DNA from: Synechocystis salina LEGE 00031
Lineage (GTDB): Bacteria > Cyanobacteriota > Cyanobacteriia > Cyanobacteriales > Microcystaceae
Assembly (NCBI RefSeq): GCF_015207985.1
Contig: NZ_JADEVV010000007.1
Location: forward strand, 40,537-104,536
Length of the DNA stretch: 64,000 nt
Reading direction: 5' to 3'
Shown: one piece after another, positions 1 to 9,805 of the stretch
How positions within the stretch are numbered: position 1 is the first letter of the stretch
Layout of the letters: the number at the start of each line of letters is the position of its first letter
The notes under the pieces: model-generated
Told to the model about the DNA's origin: nothing
Seen by the model: the letters and a program-made list of their open reading frames with translations, nothing else
Database searches by the model: none
Program-made: the position numbers and the translations under genes

Positions 1-667
1 GGATCGGTATTCCTGTTGACAATAAAGCTTCCACTTGCCGATGAACCGGGGCTGAATCACTCTCAATGGTGGTTTCAAATTCCAATCCTTGACGCACCGC
101 CATAATGGCCATGCCGTGGCGACCCAAATCCCCACTGATAATTAGGCGATCGCCCACCTGTACCTGATTGGGATGGATAGTTTGTTGATGGTCAAGGGAA
201 CCAATGCCACTAGTGTTGATGAAAATGCCGTCCCCCTTACCCCGGTCCACCACTTTGGTATCGCCAGTAATAATTTCCACGCCACAATTTTTCGCCGCTT
301 GCCCCAGGGATTGGGCTATCCGCCAGAGGGTTTCCATCGACAATCCTTCTTCCAGGATAAAACCAACGCTAATGTAACGGGGAGTAGCGCCGGCCATGGC
401 CAGGTCATTAACAGTGCCGTGGACTGCCAAAGAACCAATATCACCTCCGGGGAAAAAGAGGGGATTAATCACGTAGGAATCGGTGGTGAAGGCCCAGGAT
501 CCAGGGTTAACCGTAAACACCGCCGCGTCATGGCTGCCTGTTTCGGAAGCGCCAAAGGCCGGTAGAAAAATTTGCTTGAGTAATTGTTGGCTCAACTTAC
601 CGCCCCCACCGTGGGCCAACAGCACCTGGGGATAACGTTCAAGGGGAATAGGGCAGGCTAAGTTCAC
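1..667 (-). CDS. hypE: Hydrogenase expression/formation protein HypE (5' part; C-terminus outside window)
   Basis: HypE makes the cyanide ligands of the Ni-Fe hydrogenase active site by dehydrating a thiocarbamate carried from HypF. I translated the minus strand from a GTG at 665-667. An in-frame TAA lies 9 bases upstream, so this is the earliest usable start. The 222 codons visible show the family pattern: an N-terminal HGGGGKLS segment, then SHDAAVF, TTDSYV, a GTVNDLAMAGA segment, and ITGDTKVV further on, matching the PurM/ThiL/HypE ATP-binding fold. The gene runs off the left edge, so the C-terminal Cys that carries the thiocarbamate cannot be seen. No other hyp gene is in the window. Confidence 0.9.
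   Translation of the reverse strand, partial: MNLACPIPLERYPQVLLAHGGGGKLSQQLLKQIFLPAFGASETGSHDAAVFTVNPGSWAFTTDSYVINPLFFPGGDIGSLAVHGTVNDLAMAGATPRYISVGFILEEGLSMETLWRIAQSLGQAAKNCGVEIITGDTKVVDRGKGDGIFINTSGIGSLDHQQTIHPNQVQVGDRLIISGDLGRHGMAIMAVRQGLEFETTIESDSAPVHRQVEALLSTGIPI
145..154. repeat. HIP1 palindrome (example of a dispersed element)
   Basis: The palindrome GGCGATCGCC, containing the HIP1 octamer GCGATCGC, occurs here inside hypE. The same octamer recurs many times across the window, mostly inside genes. Dense HIP1 is characteristic of many cyanobacterial genomes. This entry stands as one example for the dispersed family. Confidence 0.85.
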
Positions 668-711
668 TAGAAGTTAATCTCTTTATGGGAGGGAAAATCA
701 CGGCCAAGAAC

Positions 712-1353
712 TTAAATTTCCTCAGGATCAACGCCCAATTCCTTTAGTTTGGCCGCCAGGCGATCGGCCCGTTGTTTTTCCTTAGCCATTTCTTGATTAA
801 ACTCCACCGTAGTCAGGAACTTGCGGCCGTCAGGATAATAAATTTCTAGGGTATCGGGGGTAAGTAGAAAACGAATGCCCAGGAGGGGGCTAGTCCAATC
901 TTCTATGGTCTCAATCATCTCTAATCCGTTTTCTCCCCGCTGCAATCCAGTTAATTCGTTGTCATCAGGGTCATAAACGTAATACTCATTCACTCCGTAG
1001 CGTTCATAAAATTGTAATTTACGAATCATTTCCTTGGCACGATTACCGGGAGAGAGGATTTCAAAGACTACCTGGGGAGCAGTATTATCTTCCTCCCATT
1101 GCCGATAGGAGCCTCGTTTTCCCTTGGGTCGCCCTAAGGTCACCATGGCATCGGGGGCCACACGAATTTCAGGATGCCCTTCCACCGGATACCAGAGTAA
1201 ATCCCCCGCCACAAAAATGTTGGCATCTTGGCCAAAAAGACATTCCAGATTTTCCTTGAGTAAAACAATCCATTGAAACTGTTCTGTATTATCCGCCATG
1301 GGTTGGCCGTCGCTGTCGGGATAAATAATGGTGCGATGGGGAGCTATAACCAT
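712..1353 (-). CDS. Uma2 family (DUF820) nuclease-fold protein
   Basis: This 213-residue protein belongs to the Uma2/DUF820 family, which is greatly expanded in cyanobacteria and has a PD-(D/E)XK nuclease-like fold. The sequence shows an N-terminal YPDSDGQPMADNTEQF segment, the acidic VAPDAMV strand, the QVVFEILSP strand and a YYVYDPD segment, in the order expected for the fold. The C-terminus is a charged, probably coiled-coil stretch ending in KLKELGVDP. The start is a plain ATG at 1351-1353. Its cellular role is unknown. A clear paralogue lies at 25324-26010. Confidence 0.8.
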   Translation of the reverse strand: MVIAPHRTIIYPDSDGQPMADNTEQFQWIVLLKENLECLFGQDANIFVAGDLLWYPVEGHPEIRVAPDAMVTLGRPKGKRGSYRQWEEDNTAPQVVFEILSPGNRAKEMIRKLQFYERYGVNEYYVYDPDDNELTGLQRGENGLEMIETIEDWTSPLLGIRFLLTPDTLEIYYPDGRKFLTTVEFNQEMAKEKQRADRLAAKLKELGVDPEEI

Positions 1354-1593
1354 TTGCTTAAGTTTCCTAAAACGGGCAACTTCCCCTGTATTTTACTCAG
1401 AAATCCCTAGGAGCCGCGTTTGGCGATTTACCCAGAATGTGTTTCAAGAATCCCCCTGACCCCTAATTCAAAGGGGATAACCCCAGAGTAGCCTAGAGCT
1501 TTAGGGCAAAAATTTAAGGGGCTGGGCACAACCTACTAAACCAGTTCCCATCTAAATACGTTGACCATTTTCTCGATATTGGGACTGACCCAA

Positions 1594-2271
1594 TCAAATT
1601 TTGAGCTGGGTGATGGCAATGTTGCCGGAAAAGCAAACGTCAATGTCGGATCCAGGTTGTCGTGGTCGCTGGCTGTATTCTCCCCGGTAAAAGAAATTTG
1701 ACCCTTCTATGGTGAAGGCTACGGGCAGAGGATCTCGACTGGGTTCACAAAAAATCAATTCCGGTTCCGGATCGCCGCTTTGCCAATGGGGTAGGTTAAC
1801 GTTCCAAAAATGTTGGGGGGGTAAATCCTCTTGCCAAAGGGTATTAAAAACAGCATTGGCCCAGTGGGAAGCCCAGACCCAATCAATGGTGCGGGGTTTG
1901 TTAATCCAATGGGAAATGGCGATCGCCTTGTGGCCAAGGATCGCGGCCTCCCGTACCGCCGCCACTGTGCCGGAGAGATAGGAGTCGATGCCCATATTGC
2001 CCCCCGCATTAATGCCCGCAATGACCCAGTCCACTTCTGGATAAAAATGAACCACCCCTAAACGGGTACAGTCCGCCGGAGTGCCGTCCACTGCGTAACG
2101 GTCTTTGCCCCTCTGCTCCACGGCGATCGCCTGGTCTGTGGTCACCTTATGGCCACAGCCGGAATGTTGATTTTTGGGGGCTACCCACACACCCCGTTTA
2201 CCAAGGGCTTCGTAGAGAGCTTCAATACCAGGGGCATCAATGCCATCGTCATTGGTGAGCAAAAAATTCAT
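1594..2271 (-). CDS. surE: 5'-nucleotidase SurE
   Basis: SurE is a metal-dependent 5'/3'-nucleotidase of stationary-phase survival. The protein begins MNFLLTNDDGIDAPG, with the NDD metal-binding motif. Further on it has AVDGTPADC, VIAGINAGGN and LSGTVAAVREA segments, all typical of SurE. An upstream GTG at 2283 would add four residues, but SurE proteins normally begin just before the LLTNDDG strand, so I prefer the ATG at 2271 (225 residues). The divergent neighbour is def. Confidence 0.92.
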   Translation of the reverse strand: MNFLLTNDDGIDAPGIEALYEALGKRGVWVAPKNQHSGCGHKVTTDQAIAVEQRGKDRYAVDGTPADCTRLGVVHFYPEVDWVIAGINAGGNMGIDSYLSGTVAAVREAAILGHKAIAISHWINKPRTIDWVWASHWANAVFNTLWQEDLPPQHFWNVNLPHWQSGDPEPELIFCEPSRDPLPVAFTIEGSNFFYRGEYSQRPRQPGSDIDVCFSGNIAITQLKI

Positions 2272-2400
2272 AGGATAAAGCACTAATCAAACTGGCAAAG
2301 CTAAACAAGCCCTTTAAACCATAGCGAAAATTGTCCAGGCCGTGATTTTGTTAAGATGTAGTCTGAGACCCCATTGTTGAGATAGGCCCGTAGAACGTCC

Positions 2401-2964
2401 ATGACTGCCACCCTCCTCGTTGAAAAGCAAAAAGTTGATCGTCCCCCTTTGGAACTCCATTACCTGGGAGATAAGGTGCTCCGACAACCGGCCAAGCGCA
2501 TTGCCAAGGTAGATGACAGCATCCGCAAATTGGCCAAGGAGATGTTGCAGACCATGTACAGTGCTAACGGCATTGGTTTAGCTGCGCCCCAAGTGGGGGT
2601 TAACAAACAATTATTGGTGGTGGATTGTGAACAGGATAAGCCTGATGAACCGCCCCTAATTATGATCAATCCCCAGATTACCCGCACTAGCGAAGAACTT
2701 TGTGTAGTGGAAGAGGGTTGTCTGAGTGTGCCCAATGTTTATATGGATGTTACCCGACCCAGGGCGATCGAAGTGACCTACAAGGATGAGCATGGCCGCC
2801 CCCAAAAACGCCTTTTTGCTGAGCTAACCGCTAGGGTAATTCAACACGAAATGGACCACCTCAATGGTGTTATGTTTGTGGACCGGGTGGACAATCCCCT
2901 GGCTTTGGCGGAATCTTTGAAGAAAGAAGGTTTTTCCATGCAGGCCGTCAAGCCCATGGCCTAG
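2401..2964 (+). CDS. def: Peptide deformylase
   Basis: Removes the formyl group from the N-terminal methionine of new proteins. All three active-site motifs are present: GIGLAAPQVG (residues 57-66), EGCLS (105-109, with metal ligand Cys107) and QHEMDH (148-153, with His149, Glu150 and His153). At 187 residues the length is normal for a cyanobacterial PDF. An N-terminal extension of about 15 residues precedes the PLELHYLGD strand. The start is ATG at 2401. It is divergent from surE with about 130 bases between. Confidence 0.96.
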   Translation: MTATLLVEKQKVDRPPLELHYLGDKVLRQPAKRIAKVDDSIRKLAKEMLQTMYSANGIGLAAPQVGVNKQLLVVDCEQDKPDEPPLIMINPQITRTSEELCVVEEGCLSVPNVYMDVTRPRAIEVTYKDEHGRPQKRLFAELTARVIQHEMDHLNGVMFVDRVDNPLALAESLKKEGFSMQAVKPMA

Positions 2965-3181
2965 CCTGGCCCTGTAAACATAGCCTAATGGACTCCATTT
3001 TGTCTGGGGGTCTATTTTTTCAGGTCTCCGTAACTTTAGATAGGGAGGGAAGCCGATGGGGATTTGCCCTCTTTCCAGACCTCTGACCGCTGCGTAGAGG
3101 GGAAATTTAAGACCTTTCCGACAACCCCTTAACGGTAAACTGGACTGTTGACTGTTCATTCGTCCCGGAGGTTGATTTTCT

Positions 3182-3379
3182 GTGACTCCTAAAAGTGGTA
3201 TTCTTTTGCTCCTTTCCTGTGTGTCGGCGATCGCCGCTGTGGGCTGCGTATTTGAACTGTCATCGGGGCAACCGGAATTAGGCAGTGCCACTACCACGGC
3301 CATTTTGCTGGGTAGCATTCCCCTGACGGCCATCTTCTTTTGGATTGCGGTGCAGGACACTAGGGCCAACATGAAATAA
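3182..3379 (+). CDS. Small two-helix membrane protein, unknown
   Basis: A 65-residue protein starting with GTG at 3182, preceded by a good Shine-Dalgarno GGAGG at 3167-3171. Two hydrophobic stretches, about residues 6-25 and 39-58, are separated by a short polar loop (ELSSGQPELGS), suggesting a hairpin in the membrane. The tail is short and charged (QDTRANMK). I do not recognise the family. It sits between def and lysS on the same strand. The strong ribosome-binding site supports it being real. Confidence 0.65.
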   Translation: MTPKSGILLLLSCVSAIAAVGCVFELSSGQPELGSATTTAILLGSIPLTAIFFWIAVQDTRANMK

Positions 3380-3432
3380 CCAACAAATAATTCAAAAGTA
3401 TTTAATTTCTAATTTTTCCCGTTTGCGTCACC

Positions 3433-4965
3433 ATGGCCGATTCCCATTCCCACTCCAGCCTCGAAGAAATCCGTGCCACCCGCCTAGAAAAAGCGGCACA
3501 ATTACGACAACTCGGCCTTAATCCCTACGCCTATACCTGGGATGCTACCCACCAAGCAAAGGAACTTCAAGCAGCCTATCAAGACCTGGCCAATGGTGAA
3601 GAAGTAGACCTCAAAGTGGCGATCGCCGGTCGAATTTTAGCGCGGCGGGTCATGGGAAAATTGGCCTTTTTTACCCTCCAGGATGAAAGCGGTACTATCC
3701 AACTTTATTTGGAAAAGCAACGGCTGACGGAACACATGCCGGAGTTGGAAAACGCTTTTAATTTGCTGAAGAAAATTACCGATGTGGGGGATATTTTAGG
3801 GGTGACGGGTACCCTGAAGCGTACGGAAAAAGGGGAATTATCGGTTTATGTGCAAACCTATGCCGTACTCACTAAATCCCTATTGCCCCTACCGGACAAA
3901 TGGCACGGTTTAACCGATACGGAAAAGCGTTATCGCCAACGTTACGTGGATTTAATTGTTAACCCCACCGTACGGCAGACTTTCCGCCGTCGGGCCCAGA
4001 TTACCGCCGCCATCCGCCGTTACTTAGATGAACAGGGCTTTATTGAAATTGAAACTCCAGTCTTGCAAGGGGAATCGGGCGGCGCAGAAGCAAGACCCTT
4101 CATCACCCACCACAACACCCTGGATATGCCCCTGTATCTCCGCATTGCCACGGAATTACATCTGAAAAGACTGGTAGTAGGGGGCTTTGAAAAGGTTTTT
4201 GAACTGGGTCGTATTTTTCGCAACGAAGGGATTTCCACCAGGCATAATCCTGAATTTACTTCCATCGAAGTCTATCAAGCCTATGTGGATTACAACGAGA
4301 TGATGGCTTTAACGGAAGCCCTCGTTACCACCGCCGCCCAATCGGTACTAGGCACACTGAAAATTACCTACCAAGGGGAAGAAATCGACCTCACCCCTCC
4401 CTGGAAACGCATCACTATGCACGACGCAGTGAAGTTAGCAACGGGGGTAGATTTTAGTCAATTCACTGACCTAGAAACGGCGAAAACGGCCGCCGCCGGA
4501 GCAGGCATTGGCGTGCCAGAAGATTGTCCTTCCCTGGGGCATTTGTTAAATCAGGCCTTTGAGCAAAAAGTGGAAGGAACGTTAATGCAACCAACTTTCA
4601 TTACCGATTTTCCAGTGGAAATTTCCCCCTTGGCCAAACCCCATCGCAGTAAGCCAGGACTGGTGGAACGGTTTGAGCTCTTTGTTTACGGTCGGGAATT
4701 GGCCAACAGCTTTTCTGAGTTGACAGATCCCATTGATCAACGTCAACGCTTGGAAGCTCAGGCGGCCAAAAAAGCGGCAGGGGATTTAGAAGCCCACAGC
4801 GTTGATGAAGATTTTCTCACTGCTTTGGAATATGGTATGCCTCCCACCGGTGGTTTGGGCATTGGCATCGATCGCCTGGTGATGTTGCTAACGGATTCCC
4901 CCAGCATTCGGGATGTCATTGCTTTCCCGTTATTGAAAAATCAGGAAGCCAGCGCCGAGGGTTGA
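3433..4965 (+). CDS. lysS: Lysyl-tRNA synthetase, class II
   Basis: Charges tRNA-Lys. The protein has 510 residues, typical of bacterial LysS. An N-terminal OB-fold anticodon-binding domain (about 55-165, with [17 protein letters not shown]) precedes the class II catalytic domain. Motif 1 lies around the [14 protein letters not shown] and [10 protein letters not shown] segments, motif 2 around [14 protein letters not shown], and motif 3 is [12 protein letters not shown] near the end. The lysine-pocket region [18 protein letters not shown] is present. The start is ATG at 3433. Confidence 0.97.
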   Translation: MADSHSHSSLEEIRATRLEKAAQLRQLGLNPYAYTWDATHQAKELQAAYQDLANGEEVDLKVAIAGRILARRVMGKLAFFTLQDESGTIQLYLEKQRLTEHMPELENAFNLLKKITDVGDILGVTGTLKRTEKGELSVYVQTYAVLTKSLLPLPDKWHGLTDTEKRYRQRYVDLIVNPTVRQTFRRRAQITAAIRRYLDEQGFIEIETPVLQGESGGAEARPFITHHNTLDMPLYLRIATELHLKRLVVGGFEKVFELGRIFRNEGISTRHNPEFTSIEVYQAYVDYNEMMALTEALVTTAAQSVLGTLKITYQGEEIDLTPPWKRITMHDAVKLATGVDFSQFTDLETAKTAAAGAGIGVPEDCPSLGHLLNQAFEQKVEGTLMQPTFITDFPVEISPLAKPHRSKPGLVERFELFVYGRELANSFSELTDPIDQRQRLEAQAAKKAAGDLEAHSVDEDFLTALEYGMPPTGGLGIGIDRLVMLLTDSPSIRDVIAFPLLKNQEASAEG

Positions 4966-5032
4966 TCTCTGGCCAACGCAATTTTTTTCCTCGGGGCTAA
5001 TGGCTGAGGTGATTTGGTTAACTAATTGGCCC

Positions 5033-5989
5033 CTAGATTTCCTTAATTTCCACCCTGGGAATTCTGAGATAGGCCATGCGCTTCAGTTCCCGCCGTCCTC
5101 GGGCAACGGAATCTAAAATTAAGCCGCAGGTAAAAAATACAAAGCCTAGGGACATCAGAGAAGCGGCAATGATCAGAGTGGGAAATCGAGGCACTTGCCC
5201 CGTTTCTAGATAAGTCCACAACACCGGTAACATTAAGGCGATCGCCGCTCCGGAAAATAGGGCAAAGAAAACACCAAAAAACAAGAACGGTCTGGTTTCC
5301 TTCATCAACAAAAATGAGGTGCCCAAAACCCGAAAACCATCACTAATAGTGTTTAACTTGCTTTCAGAACCAGAAGGGCGGGATTGGTACAACACCGGCT
5401 CCTCAGCGAAGGGCAACCGTAACTCCAGGGTATGAATGGTTAATTCCGTTTCAATTTCAAAGCCGTTAGAAATGGCCGGAAAGCACTTGACGAAGCGACG
5501 GGAAAAAATTCTGTAGCCCGATAACATATCGTCCAGCCGGGCTCCAAATTGTAACTCCACAATGCCCTTAAGGAACTGATTGCCACTGCGATGACCAAAA
5601 CGGTAGGCTTCCTTATCCTTAAATTCCGATCGCCTGGCCCCCACCACCATATCCAATTGCTCATTAATCAGGCGATCGACTAGGCGACCCACCGCGCCGG
5701 CTTCGTAGGTATTGTCTCCATCCACCAAAATGTAGATATCCGCTTCAATATCGGCGAACATGCGGCGGATCACATTGCCTTTGCCCGGTTGTTTTTCGTA
5801 ACGGACAATGGCCCCTGCTTGCTGGGCGACGGTGGCGGTGTCATCGGTGGAACAATTGTCATAAACGTAGACAGCGGCATGGGGCAACTGCTGGCGAAAA
5901 TCAGTCACAACCTGAGCGATGGTCAACGCTTCATTACGGCAAGGAACTAGCACCGCCAAACGATAGGCACTGGAAAAGGAGGTTGACAC
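5033..5989 (-). CDS. GT2 family glycosyltransferase with C-terminal membrane helices
   Basis: A 318-residue GT-A fold transferase resembling dolichol/undecaprenyl-phosphate sugar transferases (GtrB/DPM1 type). It has a nucleotide-sugar fold start (AVLVPCRNEALTIAQVV), YVYDNCSTDDT, a DXD-type motif in LVDGDNTYEAG, and a GYRIFSRRFVK segment. Two C-terminal hydrophobic stretches (about 235-258 and 270-295) would anchor it in the membrane. It probably transfers a sugar to a polyprenyl phosphate, though donor and acceptor cannot be read from the sequence. The FkbM methyltransferase gene lies next to it on the same strand. Confidence 0.85.
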   Translation of the reverse strand: MSTSFSSAYRLAVLVPCRNEALTIAQVVTDFRQQLPHAAVYVYDNCSTDDTATVAQQAGAIVRYEKQPGKGNVIRRMFADIEADIYILVDGDNTYEAGAVGRLVDRLINEQLDMVVGARRSEFKDKEAYRFGHRSGNQFLKGIVELQFGARLDDMLSGYRIFSRRFVKCFPAISNGFEIETELTIHTLELRLPFAEEPVLYQSRPSGSESKLNTISDGFRVLGTSFLLMKETRPFLFFGVFFALFSGAAIALMLPVLWTYLETGQVPRFPTLIIAASLMSLGFVFFTCGLILDSVARGRRELKRMAYLRIPRVEIKEI

Positions 5990-6198
5990 CGTTAATTTAG
6001 CTAAAATTTTGGTAAAAATGGGCTGAGAGAACGTCGCAGAGTGCCAATTTTCCCCAACCCGGACAATTTAGGGTATTGATTAAGGCCTGCTGAGGCGGTT
6101 CTCAGAACTGGGGCTAATTCTATCTGGCCGGTTGTCCCTCCGCAAGTTTGCCCCGCATACAAAGGATATGGACCCCACGTCTTGCCGAGATGCCATCA

Positions 6199-7107
6199 TC
6201 ACGCCGGACTAGCGAAAAGGGTATGGCCATCGCTGTCGCAACGGTAACCCAGGCCTTCCAACAGCGGTCGAACTCCTAATAGGGCTGATTTTTTGGTTTT
6301 CACATCGGCATGGATATCAATGCAAAGATAGGGGCGGCAGGTTTTCAAGGTTTCCATGGCCCCCTGGAGGGCGTACAGTTCAAAGCCTTCAATATCAATT
6401 TTGATCGCCTTGGGACGGAGATTATTTTCCTTGGCAAATTTATCAATGGTGGTGATTTCCACCTCATAGGTGGCATAGTTATCCAAGCTCGGCTCCACGT
6501 CCTTAGCTAGGGTAGATGTGTCCGCCGCCCAGGAAAAACGGTTATCGGTGCTGTATTCAATGAATTCCGCTTCTCCCGTTTCGTCGGCGATCGCCAGGGG
6601 AAGTACCGTGATCTGGTTCAGGTGATTACCCCCAATAATTTGCTCCAGGCTATGGCGGGTTTGACGAGCCGGTTCAAAGGCATAAATATGCCCCGTACTA
6701 CCCACAATTTCAGCTAAAGGAATACTAATTACCCCATAGGCTGCCCCCACGTCGAAAAACACATCCCCCGGCCGTAGATGCTGCCCCAACCAATGGACGC
6801 AGTGACTTTCTATGCAATAGGTGAAACTAAACTCCTGGGAAGTTTCCAAACAATGGGCATAGGCCCGTAAAATTTCCACCGGTACCCTGAGGGGGACTCC
6901 GTTGATTTCACAGCTTAGGATAGTCTGGGGTTGGGCTTGGGCCACAACTTCCACCAAAGCACGGCTGTAGTCCAGATGGAGGTGGTCAAAGGATTTTTGC
7001 AAACCGGCAATTAAATCGTTGGTGTCGGCAATGGCTTTGATCATGGCCGCTTCCTGCTCATCTAGGCCAAAAAGCTTGCGACGTAATTGTTTGAAAAATT
7101 TTTGCAT
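6199..7107 (-). CDS. FkbM family SAM-dependent methyltransferase
   Basis: A class I methyltransferase of the FkbM family. The SAM-binding region reads DVFFDVGAAYGVISIPLAE, followed by IYAFEPARQTRHSLE. The family hallmark IKIDIEGFELYALQGA lies near the C-terminus. FkbM enzymes O-methylate sugars, lipids or secondary metabolites. Its position beside GT2 and a GT-C-like protein suggests a glycan substrate, by inference. I chose ATG 7107 (302 residues). A TTG at 7167 would add 20 residues without family similarity and would run close to the divergent gene's promoter. Confidence 0.85.
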   Translation of the reverse strand: MQKFFKQLRRKLFGLDEQEAAMIKAIADTNDLIAGLQKSFDHLHLDYSRALVEVVAQAQPQTILSCEINGVPLRVPVEILRAYAHCLETSQEFSFTYCIESHCVHWLGQHLRPGDVFFDVGAAYGVISIPLAEIVGSTGHIYAFEPARQTRHSLEQIIGGNHLNQITVLPLAIADETGEAEFIEYSTDNRFSWAADTSTLAKDVEPSLDNYATYEVEITTIDKFAKENNLRPKAIKIDIEGFELYALQGAMETLKTCRPYLCIDIHADVKTKKSALLGVRPLLEGLGYRCDSDGHTLFASPA

Positions 7108-7217
7108 AGGGGCGTTTCCCAAAAAATCCGATGGTTTATCCTCAGGTTGGCTAACATTCTCCCACAAAAATCAGCCCCATCTAGGGCCAGCTAAAAAATG
7201 CAATCCCCTGTGATATT

Positions 7218-9752
7218 ATGTGGCGTTATTGGTCGCCCCAAATACCCCCAACTGAGTCATTCTTGGATCTAATGCTAATTCCTGTAATCGGCTTTGGTTT
7301 AGCTGTTATTTTATTGATTGGATTTTTTTTGCTCTATCAAGAAGTTGGCATTTTTAAAAACTTAAAATTCCTTATTATTCAGAAAAATAATCCCTTTTTT
7401 ATCCTGGCTTTATTATGCCTTGTTTTAGGACTAGCCTTGGGATTAGTAGGCTATTGGGGCATCTTAGAACCGAAGCTCAGTGCGGCCGATTTGCAAGCTT
7501 TAAGACGTAACTTAGTTATTCTCAGCCTATTACTTTTCGGAGTAACTTTTCGTCAGTATTTGCTTAATTGGATCAAGCCCGTTACCACCATGGCAATTTG
7601 GCGAAAAATTGGCACTTTTAACTATAGAAATCGCATTGCCATTCTCACTTATATTTTGTTCGGCCTGATTGCTTTGGCTTGGATGGCCCCCATGGCATCG
7701 GCAAAGATAATTTTTTCCATTAACGACCACACTTCCCATATTGGTTACATTGTCCAAGGCAGAATGGCCCTAGAGGAAGGACAATTTCCCCTGCGGGTGG
7801 CCCCCCTAGAAAATTTTGGTTTCCGCTATCCTGGTTTTCAATTTTATAGTCAACTGCCCTATTTTTTTGGAGCAATAATTTACAAGTTTTTGACTCCCAC
7901 CAATCCCTACACTGCCTATAAAATTTTGCTTTGGTCTGCTCTCTGGTTAGGGGGGATTTTCATTTATCGTCTGGGGTTTTTCTTCACCCGTTCCCAAATT
8001 GCTGCCATTTTGGGGGGAGTGGCCTATATGTCTGCCCCCTACTTTCTCAATAATGTCCATGCTAGGGGAGCCTTCACCGAGGCGATCGCCCAGGGAATTT
8101 TAGCCATCGTTTTATTTTACGTTATTCAAACTTTTTATTATCCCCATTATCGCCATTTAATTTTGGGGGCTATAGCCTGGTGTGCCCTGGGATTAACCCA
8201 CATTATTACCTTTGTTTACACGACTATTTTCATTGCTTTATTGGGCGGTATTTTCTTAGTCAAAAATAAGCCAAGCCATTGGCAACAGGGAACTATTTAC
8301 ATTAGCTTAAGTTACATCTGGGCCTGGTTGCTGGCGCTGTACTTTTTAGCTCCTGTGGCTTTGGAATCTAGTAGTTTGGCCATTCGTCGTCAAATTCAAG
8401 CCATTAATCCTTTCAACACCACTGATATCACCCCGATCGCCAATTTACTAGCCCCGGACTCCCTCCCCCATCAACCAACGGAACTGGGGATTGCTCCCAC
8501 CTATGGCTTCCATCCCGCTGTCGGTTGGATTCTTCTAGCTGGTTTTGGTACGGTAATTTACTTTGTTTTTGCTGGTAAATCCTTACCCCGACGCCTATGG
8601 CGATCGCAACCCTGGCTGACTCCTCTACTGAGCGTATTTATACTAGCTCTATTTCTCACTTGGAGTCCCATTAACATTTGGAATCTTTTACCGAGACAGT
8701 TGTGGGTCACCCAATTTACTTTCCGTTTTTTGACCCATGTGATGTGGTCTGGCGCACTGTTAACTACATTGGCCATTATGCTAATTTTCCGAGAAAGATT
8801 ACGCAGTCGCCATTTAATTTTAGGAATATTAATTATTGTGATTGCCAGCCGTCCTTGGTTACCCATTCCCCGGGGCACAGTGACGGTGGAAGAGTTATTA
8901 CAAGATCCCCTCTTTCGTTATTCCGGCGCTTTGGATTATCTCTATCGCTTGCCCAACAAATCCGTTCCCGTGAGCACAAAATCCCAACCAGCGGTGGAAA
9001 AAATATATGGAAAAGCTGAGTTGCAACTACTTCATCCCGACTGGATTCCTGGTTATCTTTCCTGGGATGTGTTTATTAATGGCCCCCTACCCATTGACGT
9101 AGATATTCCCTATCCTGCCTGGCCAGAAACAGAAAAACCCACTCTCGTTTTACAGGGTAAGGTTCCCATGGATAAAATTAAAAACCAAGCTAATTTGATC
9201 ATTTTTATTGATCAACAGCCCCTAACTTCCATTCCGTTGACCCAGGAAGAATTAAAAGTAAAAATTCCTTTCGCTGACGTTAAATTGGCTGGCAATGCCT
9301 TTGAGTTAAAATTTATTGTCGATGGGGAAACCACAGATGGGAATCCTCTCTATATCAGAATGGACCATCTATACTTTGATGATTTTTCCGCCGAAAATAC
9401 CCTTCTACCTGTCCATGCAACTAAGGAAATGTGTAACCAAAAGGGAGTTGTGACTAACTGCGAAGTTGAAATGACCGCAGAAGCTGGCATAGTGCAGTTG
9501 CCTATTCTGTACTATCCTGCAATGCAACAAGTTGTAGTAGACAATCAACCGACGGCAGGATTTTTTACTAATTATCGAGACTTTAATTTACTCAGCCTTA
9601 ATTTAAGTCCGGGCAAACACCAAATCCAAGTCAAATTCACCGGCCTAATCTGGGCCAACTTGATCAGTTTTCTTGCTTGGTTAGCATTAATCACTATGGC
9701 GATCGCCTTGAAATTTTATCCACGCAAATCGGAGCAAGGAATTTACAAGTAA
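7218..9752 (+). CDS. Large polytopic membrane protein, GT-C / PTPS-related type
   Basis: An 844-residue protein with about 11-13 hydrophobic helices over the first two thirds, then a soluble region of about 250 residues and one final helix near the C-terminus. The early loop VNDHTSHIGYIVQGRMALEEGQFPLR-like region (here beginning SINDHTSHIGY) with acidic and His residues after the first helices, and NVHARGAFTEAIAQG, resemble the membrane domain called '6-pyruvoyl-tetrahydropterin synthase related', a GT-C-like architecture. The likely role is transfer of a sugar from a lipid carrier or surface-glycan assembly. It is divergent from the FkbM gene. Family assignment is from memory. Confidence 0.65.
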   Translation: MWRYWSPQIPPTESFLDLMLIPVIGFGLAVILLIGFFLLYQEVGIFKNLKFLIIQKNNPFFILALLCLVLGLALGLVGYWGILEPKLSAADLQALRRNLVILSLLLFGVTFRQYLLNWIKPVTTMAIWRKIGTFNYRNRIAILTYILFGLIALAWMAPMASAKIIFSINDHTSHIGYIVQGRMALEEGQFPLRVAPLENFGFRYPGFQFYSQLPYFFGAIIYKFLTPTNPYTAYKILLWSALWLGGIFIYRLGFFFTRSQIAAILGGVAYMSAPYFLNNVHARGAFTEAIAQGILAIVLFYVIQTFYYPHYRHLILGAIAWCALGLTHIITFVYTTIFIALLGGIFLVKNKPSHWQQGTIYISLSYIWAWLLALYFLAPVALESSSLAIRRQIQAINPFNTTDITPIANLLAPDSLPHQPTELGIAPTYGFHPAVGWILLAGFGTVIYFVFAGKSLPRRLWRSQPWLTPLLSVFILALFLTWSPINIWNLLPRQLWVTQFTFRFLTHVMWSGALLTTLAIMLIFRERLRSRHLILGILIIVIASRPWLPIPRGTVTVEELLQDPLFRYSGALDYLYRLPNKSVPVSTKSQPAVEKIYGKAELQLLHPDWIPGYLSWDVFINGPLPIDVDIPYPAWPETEKPTLVLQGKVPMDKIKNQANLIIFIDQQPLTSIPLTQEELKVKIPFADVKLAGNAFELKFIVDGETTDGNPLYIRMDHLYFDDFSAENTLLPVHATKEMCNQKGVVTNCEVEMTAEAGIVQLPILYYPAMQQVVVDNQPTAGFFTNYRDFNLLSLNLSPGKHQIQVKFTGLIWANLISFLAWLALITMAIALKFYPRKSEQGIYK

Positions 9753-9805
9753 ATAGGTAACTCAATACGCACTAGTTGATCTTAACTAACTTAATGAGAA
9801 GCAAA

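Noticed and set aside
173..565. Plus-strand frame of 130 codons inside hypE
   Set aside because: It is the antisense shadow of hypE; the minus-strand translation shows clear HypE motifs.
1441..1500. CCCCTGACCCCTAATTCAAAGGGG as a terminator or repeat
   Set aside because: The inverted repeat is only about four bases with no T-run on either strand, too weak to call.
2824..3372. Minus-strand frame of 182 codons across the end of def and the small membrane gene
   Set aside because: It overlaps two genes better supported by motifs or by a ribosome-binding site, and its translation is not protein-like.
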